Shown here one piece after another: positions 39,931 through 47,729 of a stretch of 64,000 nt of DNA. The translations under genes and the position numbers were made by a program. Under the pieces are notes generated by a model. It saw only the letters and a list, made by a program, of their open reading frames with translations. It did not search any database and had not been told where the DNA came from. The stretch is taken from contig DEPT01000068.1 of assembly GCA_002358905.1 (NCBI GenBank), forward strand, positions 42,071-106,070, given 5' to 3'. The DNA comes from Akkermansiaceae bacterium UBA3385 (GTDB lineage Bacteria > Verrucomicrobiota > Verrucomicrobiia > Verrucomicrobiales > Akkermansiaceae). Position 1 is the first letter of the stretch. Every line of letters begins with the position of its first letter.

Positions 39931-42900
39931 ATGATTAAGTGGATTCTGAATAAAATCGTAGGCTCTAAGAACCAGCGCGAAGTGCGCAAGTTAAAGCCGG
40001 TGGTACGCCGCATCCTGGAGTTGGAAAAATCCTGGGAAGGCAAGGACCGCGATTTCCTGGTGGGTAAGACTCGCGAGTGGCAGACACACCTGCACCGCTT
40101 TACTCCCATGGATTTGCCTACCCGTGGCGTCATTCTGGCCGCCTCTGCGGAGCAATTAGAGCAGTATGCTGCGCAGCTTAATGCTCGTTTTGAATCCCTT
40201 GCTCCGGAATTTCCGAAACTGCCCAAAGTGGAGGCTTCTGTAGAATCCATCGAAGCAGGTAAGAAAGCTTTTTCTGAAATTGAACCCAAGTTTGCCAAAC
40301 TGCGTGCCAAGTATCTGGAAACTATTTTGCCTGAAGCGTTTGCTGCAGTGAAATGTGGTGCTCGTCTGCTTTGCGGCCAGATGGTCGATGTCTGTGGTAC
40401 TCCCATCAAGTGGGATATGGTGCACTTTGATGTGCAGTTAATTGGTGGTATAGCGCTGCATCGTGGATTCATTGCTGAAATGGCTACGGGTGAGGGTAAG
40501 ACCCTGGTGGCAACCCTGCCTGTGTATCTGAATGCTCTTACCGGCATGGGTGTGCATGTGGTGACGGTGAATGATTACCTGGCCCGCCGTGACTCCATGT
40601 GGATGGGTGCTCTGTTCTCGTTCCTGGGGCTTACCATTGGATGCATTCAGAGCATGATGCCCAGCGATCTGCGTCGCCGTCAGTATGCGCAGGATATCAC
40701 CTACGGTACAAATGCGGAATTCGGTTTCGACTATTTGCGTGATAACGGCATGGCTTCCAGCAAGGAAGCGCAGGTGCAGCGCGGTCATTATTTCGCCATT
40801 ATTGACGAAGTAGACTCCATCCTTATCGACGAAGCCCGTACGCCGCTCATTATTTCCGGCCCCGCTGTGATTGAGCATGAGCAGCAGTATGATACGCTCA
40901 AACCGCTTATCGAGAATGTGGTGCGTAAGCAGGTTGCTTTGTGTAATGAACTGATGGAGCAGGCTGTTAAGTATGCCAAGGAGGGCGATACTGACCGCGC
41001 CGGCCGCTGCCTGTTCAAGGTGAAGCTTGGTCAGCCGCGCAATCGTGCTTTCATGCGTTCCCAGCAGGACCCGGATTTCCGCCGCATGGTGGAGAAGTAT
41101 GAGCTGTTCCTCTACCAGGATCCGCGTAAGATTGAGCTCTTTAAGCTCAAGGAAGAACTTTACTACACCATCGATGAGAAAACGCACGATGCTGACCTCA
41201 TGGAAATGGGACGCGAAGTTATCAGCCCCGGGCATCCGGAGAATTTCGTGCTGCCGGATATCGGCACAGAGTTCGTGAACATTGATGAAGATGAGAAGCT
41301 GAGCGAACGCGAAAAGGAAGCCCGCAAGACAGCCCTCATGAAGCGTCTGGACGAAACAGGTGTGCGTCTGCATACTACCAGTCAGCTGCTCAAGGCCTAC
41401 ACCATCTACGAAAAGGACGTGGAATACGTGGTGAAGGACAACAAGATTGTCATCATCGACCAGAACACGGGCCGCGAGATGCCGGGGCGCCGCTGGAGTG
41501 AGGGCTTGCACCAGGCCGTGGAAGCCAAGGAAGGTGTGGAGGTCGAGGCGGAGAACATGACATACGCCACCATCACCATTCAGAACTACTTCCGCTTGTA
41601 CAGCCGCCTGGCTGGTATGACCGGTACGGCTGAGACAGAAGCGGCTGAGTTCCATGATATCTACAAATTGGATGTGCTGCCTATTCCGACTAACCGTCCC
41701 TGCATTCGAGAAGACCAGAATGACCTTATTTTCCGCAGTCGCCGTGAGAAGTTCAACGCCGTGGTTGGCAAGATTGTGGAGCTTCACAAGAAAGGTCAGC
41801 CTGTTCTGGTTGGTACTGCCAGTGTGGAAGCTTCTGAAACGCTTTCCCGCATGCTGAGCTTTGCCAAGGTGCCGCACGAGGTTCTGAATGCCAAGAACCA
41901 CCAGCGTGAAGCTGAGATTGTGGCACGGGCAGGTCAGCGTGGTGCCGTGACTGTGTCCACGAACATGGCTGGTCGTGGTACCGATATCAAACTGGGTGAG
42001 GGTGTGGCTGAGCTTGGTGGTCTTTTCGTGCTGGGCACGGAGCGATATGAATCCCGTCGTATTGACCGTCAGCTGCGTGGTCGTTGCTCTCGCCAGGGTG
42101 ACCCTGGTGGTTCTCAGTTCTTCCTCTCTTTCGAGGACGACCTGATGCGCAATTTCGGCGGCAGCGAGCGCATGACCAAGATGATGGACCGCTTCGGTAT
42201 GCAGGAAGGTGAGGCCGTGGAAAATACCCTGATGAACCGCATTATCGAAGGTGCTCAGAAGCGCGTTGAACAGCGCAACTACATGTGGCGTAAGCATGTG
42301 CTGGATTATGATGACGTCATGAACCAGCAGCGTATGATTGTGTACTCCATGCGCAATGATGCTCTGCTGTGCGAGGATCCCCGCGAGATGTTGTACGAGT
42401 GTCTGGTAAACGGTACTCATAACAAGTGCGAACTGTATCTTAATGAAGATGATACCGGCTCCTACCGCTATACTGACCTGCTGCAGTGGATTAACTCCAC
42501 CTTCCCGATGGGCTGGAGCGAGAAGGAATCTGACCTGCAGGGTAAGACTCCTGAAGACGTGGCAGAGCACATCGTGGCCCGTGTTAAGGAGATGTACGAA
42601 AAGAAGGTTGCGGGCGAACGCCCGGACCGTATCGATCAGATGGAACGTTCCATCATGCTTCAGGCAATCGATAAACTCTGGCAGAAGCACCTCACCGATA
42701 TGGATGCTTTGCGCGAAGGCGTGCGTCTGCGTGCCCAGGGCCAGCGTGATCCGCTCGTAGAATACAAGCGCGAGGCATACAGCATTTTCGAGAGCCTGAT
42801 GCAGAATATCGATTACGAGATTCTCAATGGTATGTTCCGCAGCACCACGAACCTGTCTGCCTTTGAGGATTTCCTGGCAAGCCTTCCCACCAGTAGTGCA

Positions 42901-43329
42901 GAAGAGGAGGATTCCGACGTGACCGACATTCTGGGTAATGGAGACCTGCTTTCTGCTCTGCGTGAGCAGTTGCAGATGATTCACGAGCGTCAGCGCGCTG
43001 CGGGGCTGGAGCCTGCACCGCTGCCCACGCTGGATGACGAACCCTCCCTTACGGAGCCTGGTATCCCCACGGATGCCGAGCCTGAGATGTACGGGGAATC
43101 CATCAGTGGCGCTCTTGAGCAGGCAGTGCCGCTCAGCGAGAAGAAGATAACCCTTCCCAAAAAGAAGGTGAGTTTCAAGCTTAAGCCTTCTGTTAATAAG
43201 GAAGCATATATCGTGAAGGATACCGGCGATATGCCTCTGGCTGATGATGAAGAAGGCATGACGGTGGGCTCTGTGGATTCCGGTTACGTGCCCCAGTTCT
43301 TTGGTGGCGCGGAAAAGGATAAATCCTGA
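39931..43329 (+). CDS. secA: Preprotein translocase ATPase SecA, long form
   Basis: A 1132-residue SecA, the motor that drives proteins through SecYEG. Walker A MATGEGKTLVA is near 184-194, DEVDSILIDEARTPLI near 290, and HAIDKLW-type helicase motifs follow (SVEASETLSRML, NMAGRGTDIKL, RIDRQLRGRCSRQGDPG). It is about 230 residues longer than E. coli SecA. The extra length is an insertion of roughly 120 residues after the ARTPLIISGP motif (about 305-430) and a long acidic C-terminus. The usual Cys/His zinc tail is missing; the protein ends FFGGAEKDKS. Large SecA proteins of this kind are known in Bacteroidota and Verrucomicrobiota. Confidence 0.97.
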   Translation: MIKWILNKIVGSKNQREVRKLKPVVRRILELEKSWEGKDRDFLVGKTREWQTHLHRFTPMDLPTRGVILAASAEQLEQYAAQLNARFESLAPEFPKLPKVEASVESIEAGKKAFSEIEPKFAKLRAKYLETILPEAFAAVKCGARLLCGQMVDVCGTPIKWDMVHFDVQLIGGIALHRGFIAEMATGEGKTLVATLPVYLNALTGMGVHVVTVNDYLARRDSMWMGALFSFLGLTIGCIQSMMPSDLRRRQYAQDITYGTNAEFGFDYLRDNGMASSKEAQVQRGHYFAIIDEVDSILIDEARTPLIISGPAVIEHEQQYDTLKPLIENVVRKQVALCNELMEQAVKYAKEGDTDRAGRCLFKVKLGQPRNRAFMRSQQDPDFRRMVEKYELFLYQDPRKIELFKLKEELYYTIDEKTHDADLMEMGREVISPGHPENFVLPDIGTEFVNIDEDEKLSEREKEARKTALMKRLDETGVRLHTTSQLLKAYTIYEKDVEYVVKDNKIVIIDQNTGREMPGRRWSEGLHQAVEAKEGVEVEAENMTYATITIQNYFRLYSRLAGMTGTAETEAAEFHDIYKLDVLPIPTNRPCIREDQNDLIFRSRREKFNAVVGKIVELHKKGQPVLVGTASVEASETLSRMLSFAKVPHEVLNAKNHQREAEIVARAGQRGAVTVSTNMAGRGTDIKLGEGVAELGGLFVLGTERYESRRIDRQLRGRCSRQGDPGGSQFFLSFEDDLMRNFGGSERMTKMMDRFGMQEGEAVENTLMNRIIEGAQKRVEQRNYMWRKHVLDYDDVMNQQRMIVYSMRNDALLCEDPREMLYECLVNGTHNKCELYLNEDDTGSYRYTDLLQWINSTFPMGWSEKESDLQGKTPEDVAEHIVARVKEMYEKKVAGERPDRIDQMERSIMLQAIDKLWQKHLTDMDALREGVRLRAQGQRDPLVEYKREAYSIFESLMQNIDYEILNGMFRSTTNLSAFEDFLASLPTSSAEEEDSDVTDILGNGDLLSALREQLQMIHERQRAAGLEPAPLPTLDDEPSLTEPGIPTDAEPEMYGESISGALEQAVPLSEKKITLPKKKVSFKLKPSVNKEAYIVKDTGDMPLADDEEGMTVGSVDSGYVPQFFGGAEKDKS

Positions 43330-43341
43330 TTAAGATTACAC

Positions 43342-43412
43342 TAAGGCACATACCCCGGCACTGTAGTTAGAACTGTTATGAATGTCCGTTCTGCGCTGGA
43401 GTATGTGCCTTA
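43342..43412 (+). repeat. 12-bp inverted repeat flanking the argA-like start codon
   Basis: Arms TAAGGCACATAC (43342-43353) and GTATGTGCCTTA (43401-43412) are perfectly complementary and place the ATG at 43378 in a 47-nt loop. Confidence 0.6.
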
Positions 43413-44448
43413 TTTCTGTGGCCGCTTGTTTGTGGTGCATGTAACAGCCGGCCTGTTGCATGCAGAAGAACTGGTCGATGCCTTGCTGGATGCGGATGCT
43501 CTGCATGAGGTGGGTGTTCGCCTGGTGCTGGTTGCAGAAGGGGCTGATGCCACGGGGCTGGCTCACCGTGCCGGAGAGTGCGAGATGCACGCAGCCCTGG
43601 CAGAGCTGCCTCTGGTGGAAGGCGCGTCTGCAGTGGCTCGTGTGCGAGAGATTGTGGAGCGTCGACAGGTGGCGATTGTGGCTTCAGGCTGTGTTGGTCA
43701 TTTTGCTGCGGTCTGTGTGCGTCTGGCGCAGGAACTGGGGGCTGCAAAATATATATGCCTGCTGGAGAATGAAGTGCCGACACGGGAAGGACAGCCTATA
43801 TTCTCAGTGCCGGAACGCGAGGTAGAGCAACAGCTGGAGGCCTGTACGCATCCGGAGCTCCTGCAGCAGGCGGCTGAAGCTTGTCGGCTGGGCATTCCCC
43901 GCGTGCATCTGCTGGATGGCCGCCGTCGCGGTGTGCTTCTTGATGAACTCTTCTCTGAAGAAGGTGTGGGAACCATGGTGCATACGGACTCGTATCGTGA
44001 AATACGCCCGTTGAGAGAGGAGGATATTCCGGAGCTGCTTTCGATGATTGCCCGTAGTATTGCGGATTCCAAGCTCGTGCACCGGGATTATGAAAGTATC
44101 TGCGAGCACCTCCAGAGCTATTACGTCTACACGTTGGATGACACAATCGTGGGGTGCGTGGCGCTTTATCCCTATCCGCAGGAGTCCTGCGCGGAGCTGG
44201 GCTGCCTGTTTATTAAGAAAAATTATGAAGGGCGTGGTTATGGCAAGGCCATGTGCCGGTTTGTTGAGGATAAAGCCCGGGAAATGGGCTTTTCCCGCAT
44301 TTTTGCCATTTCTCAGAGTGCGGTTGACTATTTTAGGGATCGCATGAAGTATGCTCCGTTGCCGCGCACGGTGTTGCCCGCTGCTCGTTTGCAGATTCTG
44401 GAATCCAGCGGGCGTTCGTCCGGCGTATTTGGCCGGGAGCTGGTTTAA
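43378..44448 (+). CDS. N-acetylglutamate synthase-like protein (degenerate kinase domain + GNAT)
   Basis: A 356-residue protein of ArgA layout. An N-terminal amino-acid-kinase-like domain (about 1-195) lacks clear ATP-binding glycines. The GNAT acetyltransferase domain (about 205-330) starts IRPLREEDIPELL, then DDTIVGCVALYPYPQESCAELGCLF, the acetyl-CoA loop NYEGRGYGKAMC (R/Q-x-x-G-x-G/A), and a closing RSSGVFGREL block like the conserved end of ArgA. It should acetylate glutamate for arginine synthesis, using the N-terminal domain for feedback sensing. No other arg gene is near. The symbol is withheld because the amino-acid substrate is inferred. Confidence 0.82.
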   Translation: MNVRSALEYVPYFCGRLFVVHVTAGLLHAEELVDALLDADALHEVGVRLVLVAEGADATGLAHRAGECEMHAALAELPLVEGASAVARVREIVERRQVAIVASGCVGHFAAVCVRLAQELGAAKYICLLENEVPTREGQPIFSVPEREVEQQLEACTHPELLQQAAEACRLGIPRVHLLDGRRRGVLLDELFSEEGVGTMVHTDSYREIRPLREEDIPELLSMIARSIADSKLVHRDYESICEHLQSYYVYTLDDTIVGCVALYPYPQESCAELGCLFIKKNYEGRGYGKAMCRFVEDKAREMGFSRIFAISQSAVDYFRDRMKYAPLPRTVLPAARLQILESSGRSSGVFGRELV

Positions 44449-44481
44449 AAAATCCGGCTGCTTTGTCAGAAAGCAGCCGGA
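44446..44481 (-). terminator. Terminator of the MFS-acyltransferase fusion gene
   Basis: Perfect 11-bp stem CCGGCTGCTTT/AAAGCAGCCGG with a GTCAG loop, followed on the minus strand by TTTTTTAAAC. Confidence 0.92.
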
Positions 44482-44500
44482 AAATCAATTTGCTCCTGTA

Positions 44501-47164
44501 TCAGGAGAGTTCGGCCAGGAAGCCGCTTTCATCCAGATAGATGTGCGAGGGCAGAGTGTATTCCGTACGCAGCGAGGGAGCGCTGATAATGGCGTTTGAG
44601 CCTTCTTCGGCTGCGTTCACACGGTAGCCTGGCAGCAACAGACCTCGTGTGCGAGGCCGTACGCCCAGCTGAATGGTGCCATCACTCATCTTGAATACGC
44701 TGTGACACATGCTCATGGAAATGACATTGCCCATAGGCGTGCACAGGCAGGGGCGCCAGCGCATGTTAGGAGTAGAGATGGCCGGGCCTCCGCTGAAGTC
44801 GTAGAAGGGAATTTGACGCGGGGGAATCGTCGTGAGCAGAATGCGGCGCATGTGGGCGCCACCTACAATCTGGGATATTGTGGTATCCAGCGTTTCCTGC
44901 GGGGTTTCGATAAGGTGCACCGGTGTGCGTGTAATCAGCGGCCAGAGCACTGCCAGCACCAGTTCCTGCGGTTCTCCATGGCCTACTGTGGTAAGCAGGT
45001 GGTGTCGCCCCTCCTTGAGAGCATTGACTCGGCGCACCTGGCACACATTCAGCCAGAATCGGTGCAGTGCCAGCAGGTCTTCCGTGCCGTCGATAAGCAG
45101 CTGCAGCCATTTGCGGGCAAGCGGAGGGAATTGTTCATCTGCCTGGCGGCTGATGAGGGCTGCCGCTATCTGAATGGCTGTGAGAGCTCCGCCCGGGTAG
45201 AACACCAGAGACTTGTTGCCTCGCTCTTCCAACATGCGGATAAGACCTTCACGGCTGATATCATTTGCTGTTTCCAGACAGGTGGCGGAAAGCTCACGGA
45301 ACGAGCGCAGAACAGCGCGGCTGTTGAATGTGTCCGGGTTAAGCGGTGCTCCAAAGGCCACAGTGAAATTGTAATTGAGCGTTTTGGGCAGCTTGGTGAA
45401 GAAGCGATTCCGGGAGAAGGAGAAGATGCTGCCCCAGAGCCCATCCATGTAAACCGGAATGATGGGGGCCTTTGCTCGGCGGGCTATCATTTCCATGCCA
45501 CGGCGAATCGGGGTAAGGCACCCGCTGCGCGTCAGCTGCCCTTCGGGGAAAATGCAGATAACATCGCCATTCTCAATGGCTCGTGCAGCTTTGATGATGG
45601 CTTCGCGTGGGTTCCGGGATGAAATGGGCAGAGAGTTGAAGATTTCCAGAACCCAGCCCAGCAGTCGCATGGCCATGAACTCCTCTGCTACAATGAAGCG
45701 CACAGGACGGGGACAGACCATGGTCAGGAACAGGGCATCCGCATAGGTGACATGGTTTACCACCAGCAGGGCTCCACCTCGCATGGGCAGACGCTCCAGG
45801 TTGATGGCTCTCGGTCGGTATACCAGCTGCAGACACCAGATACCAATCATGCGAATGAACTCCTGGGGAATCAGACGCAGGGAGCAGATGAGGATGAAGA
45901 AGCTCAGCAGGAAGAGTACGAAGAACTGCTGCTGCGGGCTGGCTCCGAAGATTTCATACATTACCCACATGAGAGCCACGGCTACCAGGCCCATCAGGTT
46001 GTCTATCAGGTTACCGGCCGCAATGATGTTACCTCGGTTGTTGGGGTCGCAGTTGTCCTGCAGGAAAGCATTCAGGGGGACCAGGTAGGCCGCACCGAAT
46101 GCACCGGTCAGGGCAAGCAAGGTGTTGCTGGTGTAGGTGTTGACCTCAAAGATGGTAAGAAGGAGTGTGCAGAGGGTAATGCCGATGGCGCCAAAGGGAA
46201 TGAGTCCGAGTTCGTTTTTACCTTTGCAGAGTTGGGAGGCAACGGCTCCACCCAGAACAACACCACCTGTCATCCAGGCCATCAGGATACCGCATTGGAG
46301 GGAGAAGTCTACACTGGGGTCTGCGGCTTGCATGCCCTTGGCAATCTGAATGAGAATCAGGAACAGAGAACCGGCCAGACACCAGAAATACGCGATGCCC
46401 AGCTCGCTGAGCCGCAGCAGACGGTCCTGCCACAGGTATTTGACCTGGCCGAAATGCTCGTATAACAGACTCCATCTGAAAGGGCGTGCTTTTTTTGCCG
46501 GGTAGCATGGCACCAGGAAAGAGGCTGCGCAAACCACGCATGCAAGCCCGATGAAGACCCAGGTGGGGAGAATCACGGAGTCCCATCCGGCAAGTTGTTC
46601 AGCGTTGTATGTGGGGGAATTCTGCGCTTCGTAGGCTGAAAGCAGGTAGGAGAACCAGAAGAATACACCAATCTGAGCTGCCAGTAGTACAAATACCAGG
46701 CTCATTTCAATAATGCCGGAGCCGAACCCGATGTATTTTGACCCCAGCAGATCTTTCACGATTCCTTTCTTGGCCGGGGAGAGGATGGTCGCTTGTGTGG
46801 CAAAGATGGCAAACCAGAGAATGGCAGCATACATATCATGCTGGTAGAAGCAGAATAACATGCTGCTCATGACCAGAATCTGGATGACACTCATCACCTG
46901 AATGATGCGTGTCTTGCAGAAACAATCTGAAAGCCAGCCGACAAGCGGGGAAAAAAGAATGTACGGCAACACGAAAATGGCACCCAGAATGTATTCCAGT
47001 GTGCTGCCATCTGCACCCCAGAGCCAGACGCCCAGCGGAATGAGCAGGAATTGTACTGCTTTTTCGTTAAAGGCGTTCTGTGCCTGCACGGCTACAAGCG
47101 TCCAGAACCCGGCCCATTCCTTACTGGTCGGCTCTTTGTAAAAATCCTCTTCTTCGTCAGCCAT
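44501..47164 (-). CDS. LplT-like MFS transporter fused to a PlsC acyltransferase, with Aas-like C-terminus
   Basis: An 887-residue membrane protein. Residues 1-430 are a 12-helix MFS domain resembling the lysophospholipid flippase LplT (WLSDCFCKTRI, MTGGVVLGGAVASQL). About 450-640 is a PlsC/LPLAT domain with the HX4D motif in NHVTYAD and FPEGQLTRSG. The last 240 residues look like a worn acyl-ACP synthetase (AMP-binding) domain: HHLLTTVGHGEPQE in the place of the P-loop and TRGLLLPGYRV near the end, without the Ser/Thr/Gly-rich ATP motif. It probably imports lysophospholipids and reacylates them, with the ligase part inactive or repurposed. Its promoter (TTGAAA, 16 nt, GATAAT) lies 20 nt upstream. 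Confidence 0.85.
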   Translation of the reverse strand: MADEEEDFYKEPTSKEWAGFWTLVAVQAQNAFNEKAVQFLLIPLGVWLWGADGSTLEYILGAIFVLPYILFSPLVGWLSDCFCKTRIIQVMSVIQILVMSSMLFCFYQHDMYAAILWFAIFATQATILSPAKKGIVKDLLGSKYIGFGSGIIEMSLVFVLLAAQIGVFFWFSYLLSAYEAQNSPTYNAEQLAGWDSVILPTWVFIGLACVVCAASFLVPCYPAKKARPFRWSLLYEHFGQVKYLWQDRLLRLSELGIAYFWCLAGSLFLILIQIAKGMQAADPSVDFSLQCGILMAWMTGGVVLGGAVASQLCKGKNELGLIPFGAIGITLCTLLLTIFEVNTYTSNTLLALTGAFGAAYLVPLNAFLQDNCDPNNRGNIIAAGNLIDNLMGLVAVALMWVMYEIFGASPQQQFFVLFLLSFFILICSLRLIPQEFIRMIGIWCLQLVYRPRAINLERLPMRGGALLVVNHVTYADALFLTMVCPRPVRFIVAEEFMAMRLLGWVLEIFNSLPISSRNPREAIIKAARAIENGDVICIFPEGQLTRSGCLTPIRRGMEMIARRAKAPIIPVYMDGLWGSIFSFSRNRFFTKLPKTLNYNFTVAFGAPLNPDTFNSRAVLRSFRELSATCLETANDISREGLIRMLEERGNKSLVFYPGGALTAIQIAAALISRQADEQFPPLARKWLQLLIDGTEDLLALHRFWLNVCQVRRVNALKEGRHHLLTTVGHGEPQELVLAVLWPLITRTPVHLIETPQETLDTTISQIVGGAHMRRILLTTIPPRQIPFYDFSGGPAISTPNMRWRPCLCTPMGNVISMSMCHSVFKMSDGTIQLGVRPRTRGLLLPGYRVNAAEEGSNAIISAPSLRTEYTLPSHIYLDESGFLAELS

Positions 47165-47234
47165 AAGATGAGTAATCCAGACTCATTATCTCACAAAACC
47201 TATATTTTTCAAGCATAAAGCAGACGTAGAAGCG

Positions 47235-47269
47235 CAAAAAAAAGGCAGGAAACGGTCTCGTTTCCTGCC
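47235..47269 (-). terminator. Terminator of the small secreted-protein gene
   Basis: Perfect 11-bp stem GGCAGGAAACG/CGTTTCCTGCC with a GTCT loop, followed on the minus strand by eight T. Confidence 0.95.
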
Positions 47270-47292
47270 AGTGCATAAAATGTTTTCAGGGA

Positions 47293-47625
47293 TTAGTAGC
47301 GAATGATGAGGTCGCGGGGTTCGCGCGGGGTCTCAGGGGTGCGTTCGCAGGGGGGCAGCATGGTGTTCAGCTGGCGGTGCTGAATGGTCTTCTTCATGCC
47401 GATATCGTTGTCGCGGGTAATCTTCTGCACTTCCTTCATGGCTTTTTCCCGGTTCTTCTCAGCGCGTGCTACAGCTTTGTTGTAGTTATCAATGCTGGCT
47501 TTCTGGCGCTCAGTGGCAATGCCTTTGAGAGTGGCTTCAGAAATGTCCTTAACCTGTACAACGGGAGCTGCCTGCACAGTAGCTGCAGCCAGAACGAGAA
47601 GGGCGAAGAGGGGAAGAGTTTTCAT
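47293..47625 (-). CDS. Small secreted helical protein
   Basis: A 110-residue protein with signal peptide MKTLPLFALLVLAAATVQAAP. The mature part is a Lys/Glu/Ala-rich helix (ATERQKASIDNYNKAVARAEKNREKAMKEVQK), ending with a Pro/Arg-rich tail, TPETPREPRDLIIRY. No family recognised. It has its own promoter (TTGACT, 16 nt, TATACT) and strong terminator, so it is a monocistronic gene that is likely well expressed. Confidence 0.75.
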   Translation of the reverse strand: MKTLPLFALLVLAAATVQAAPVVQVKDISEATLKGIATERQKASIDNYNKAVARAEKNREKAMKEVQKITRDNDIGMKKTIQHRQLNTMLPPCERTPETPREPRDLIIRY

Positions 47626-47647
47626 ACGTTCGGTAAATAACGATTTA

Positions 47648-47675
47648 AGTATATGCCAGCGTGCCTGTAAGTCAA
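47648..47675 (-). promoter_or_regulatory. Promoter of the small secreted-protein gene
   Basis: -35 TTGACT (47670-47675), 16-nt spacer, -10 TATACT (47648-47653), leader about 15 nt. Confidence 0.8.
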
Positions 47676-47729
47676 GCTCATTTTTGCAATTCAAAACATA
47701 TTTTTGCGGTTGTCATACCGCCAGGGAAA

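Noticed and set aside
40438..42984. An 848-codon open frame on the minus strand opposite secA.
   Set aside because: It lies wholly antisense to an unambiguous SecA; its translation is low in structure and has no motif. It reflects the codon bias of secA.
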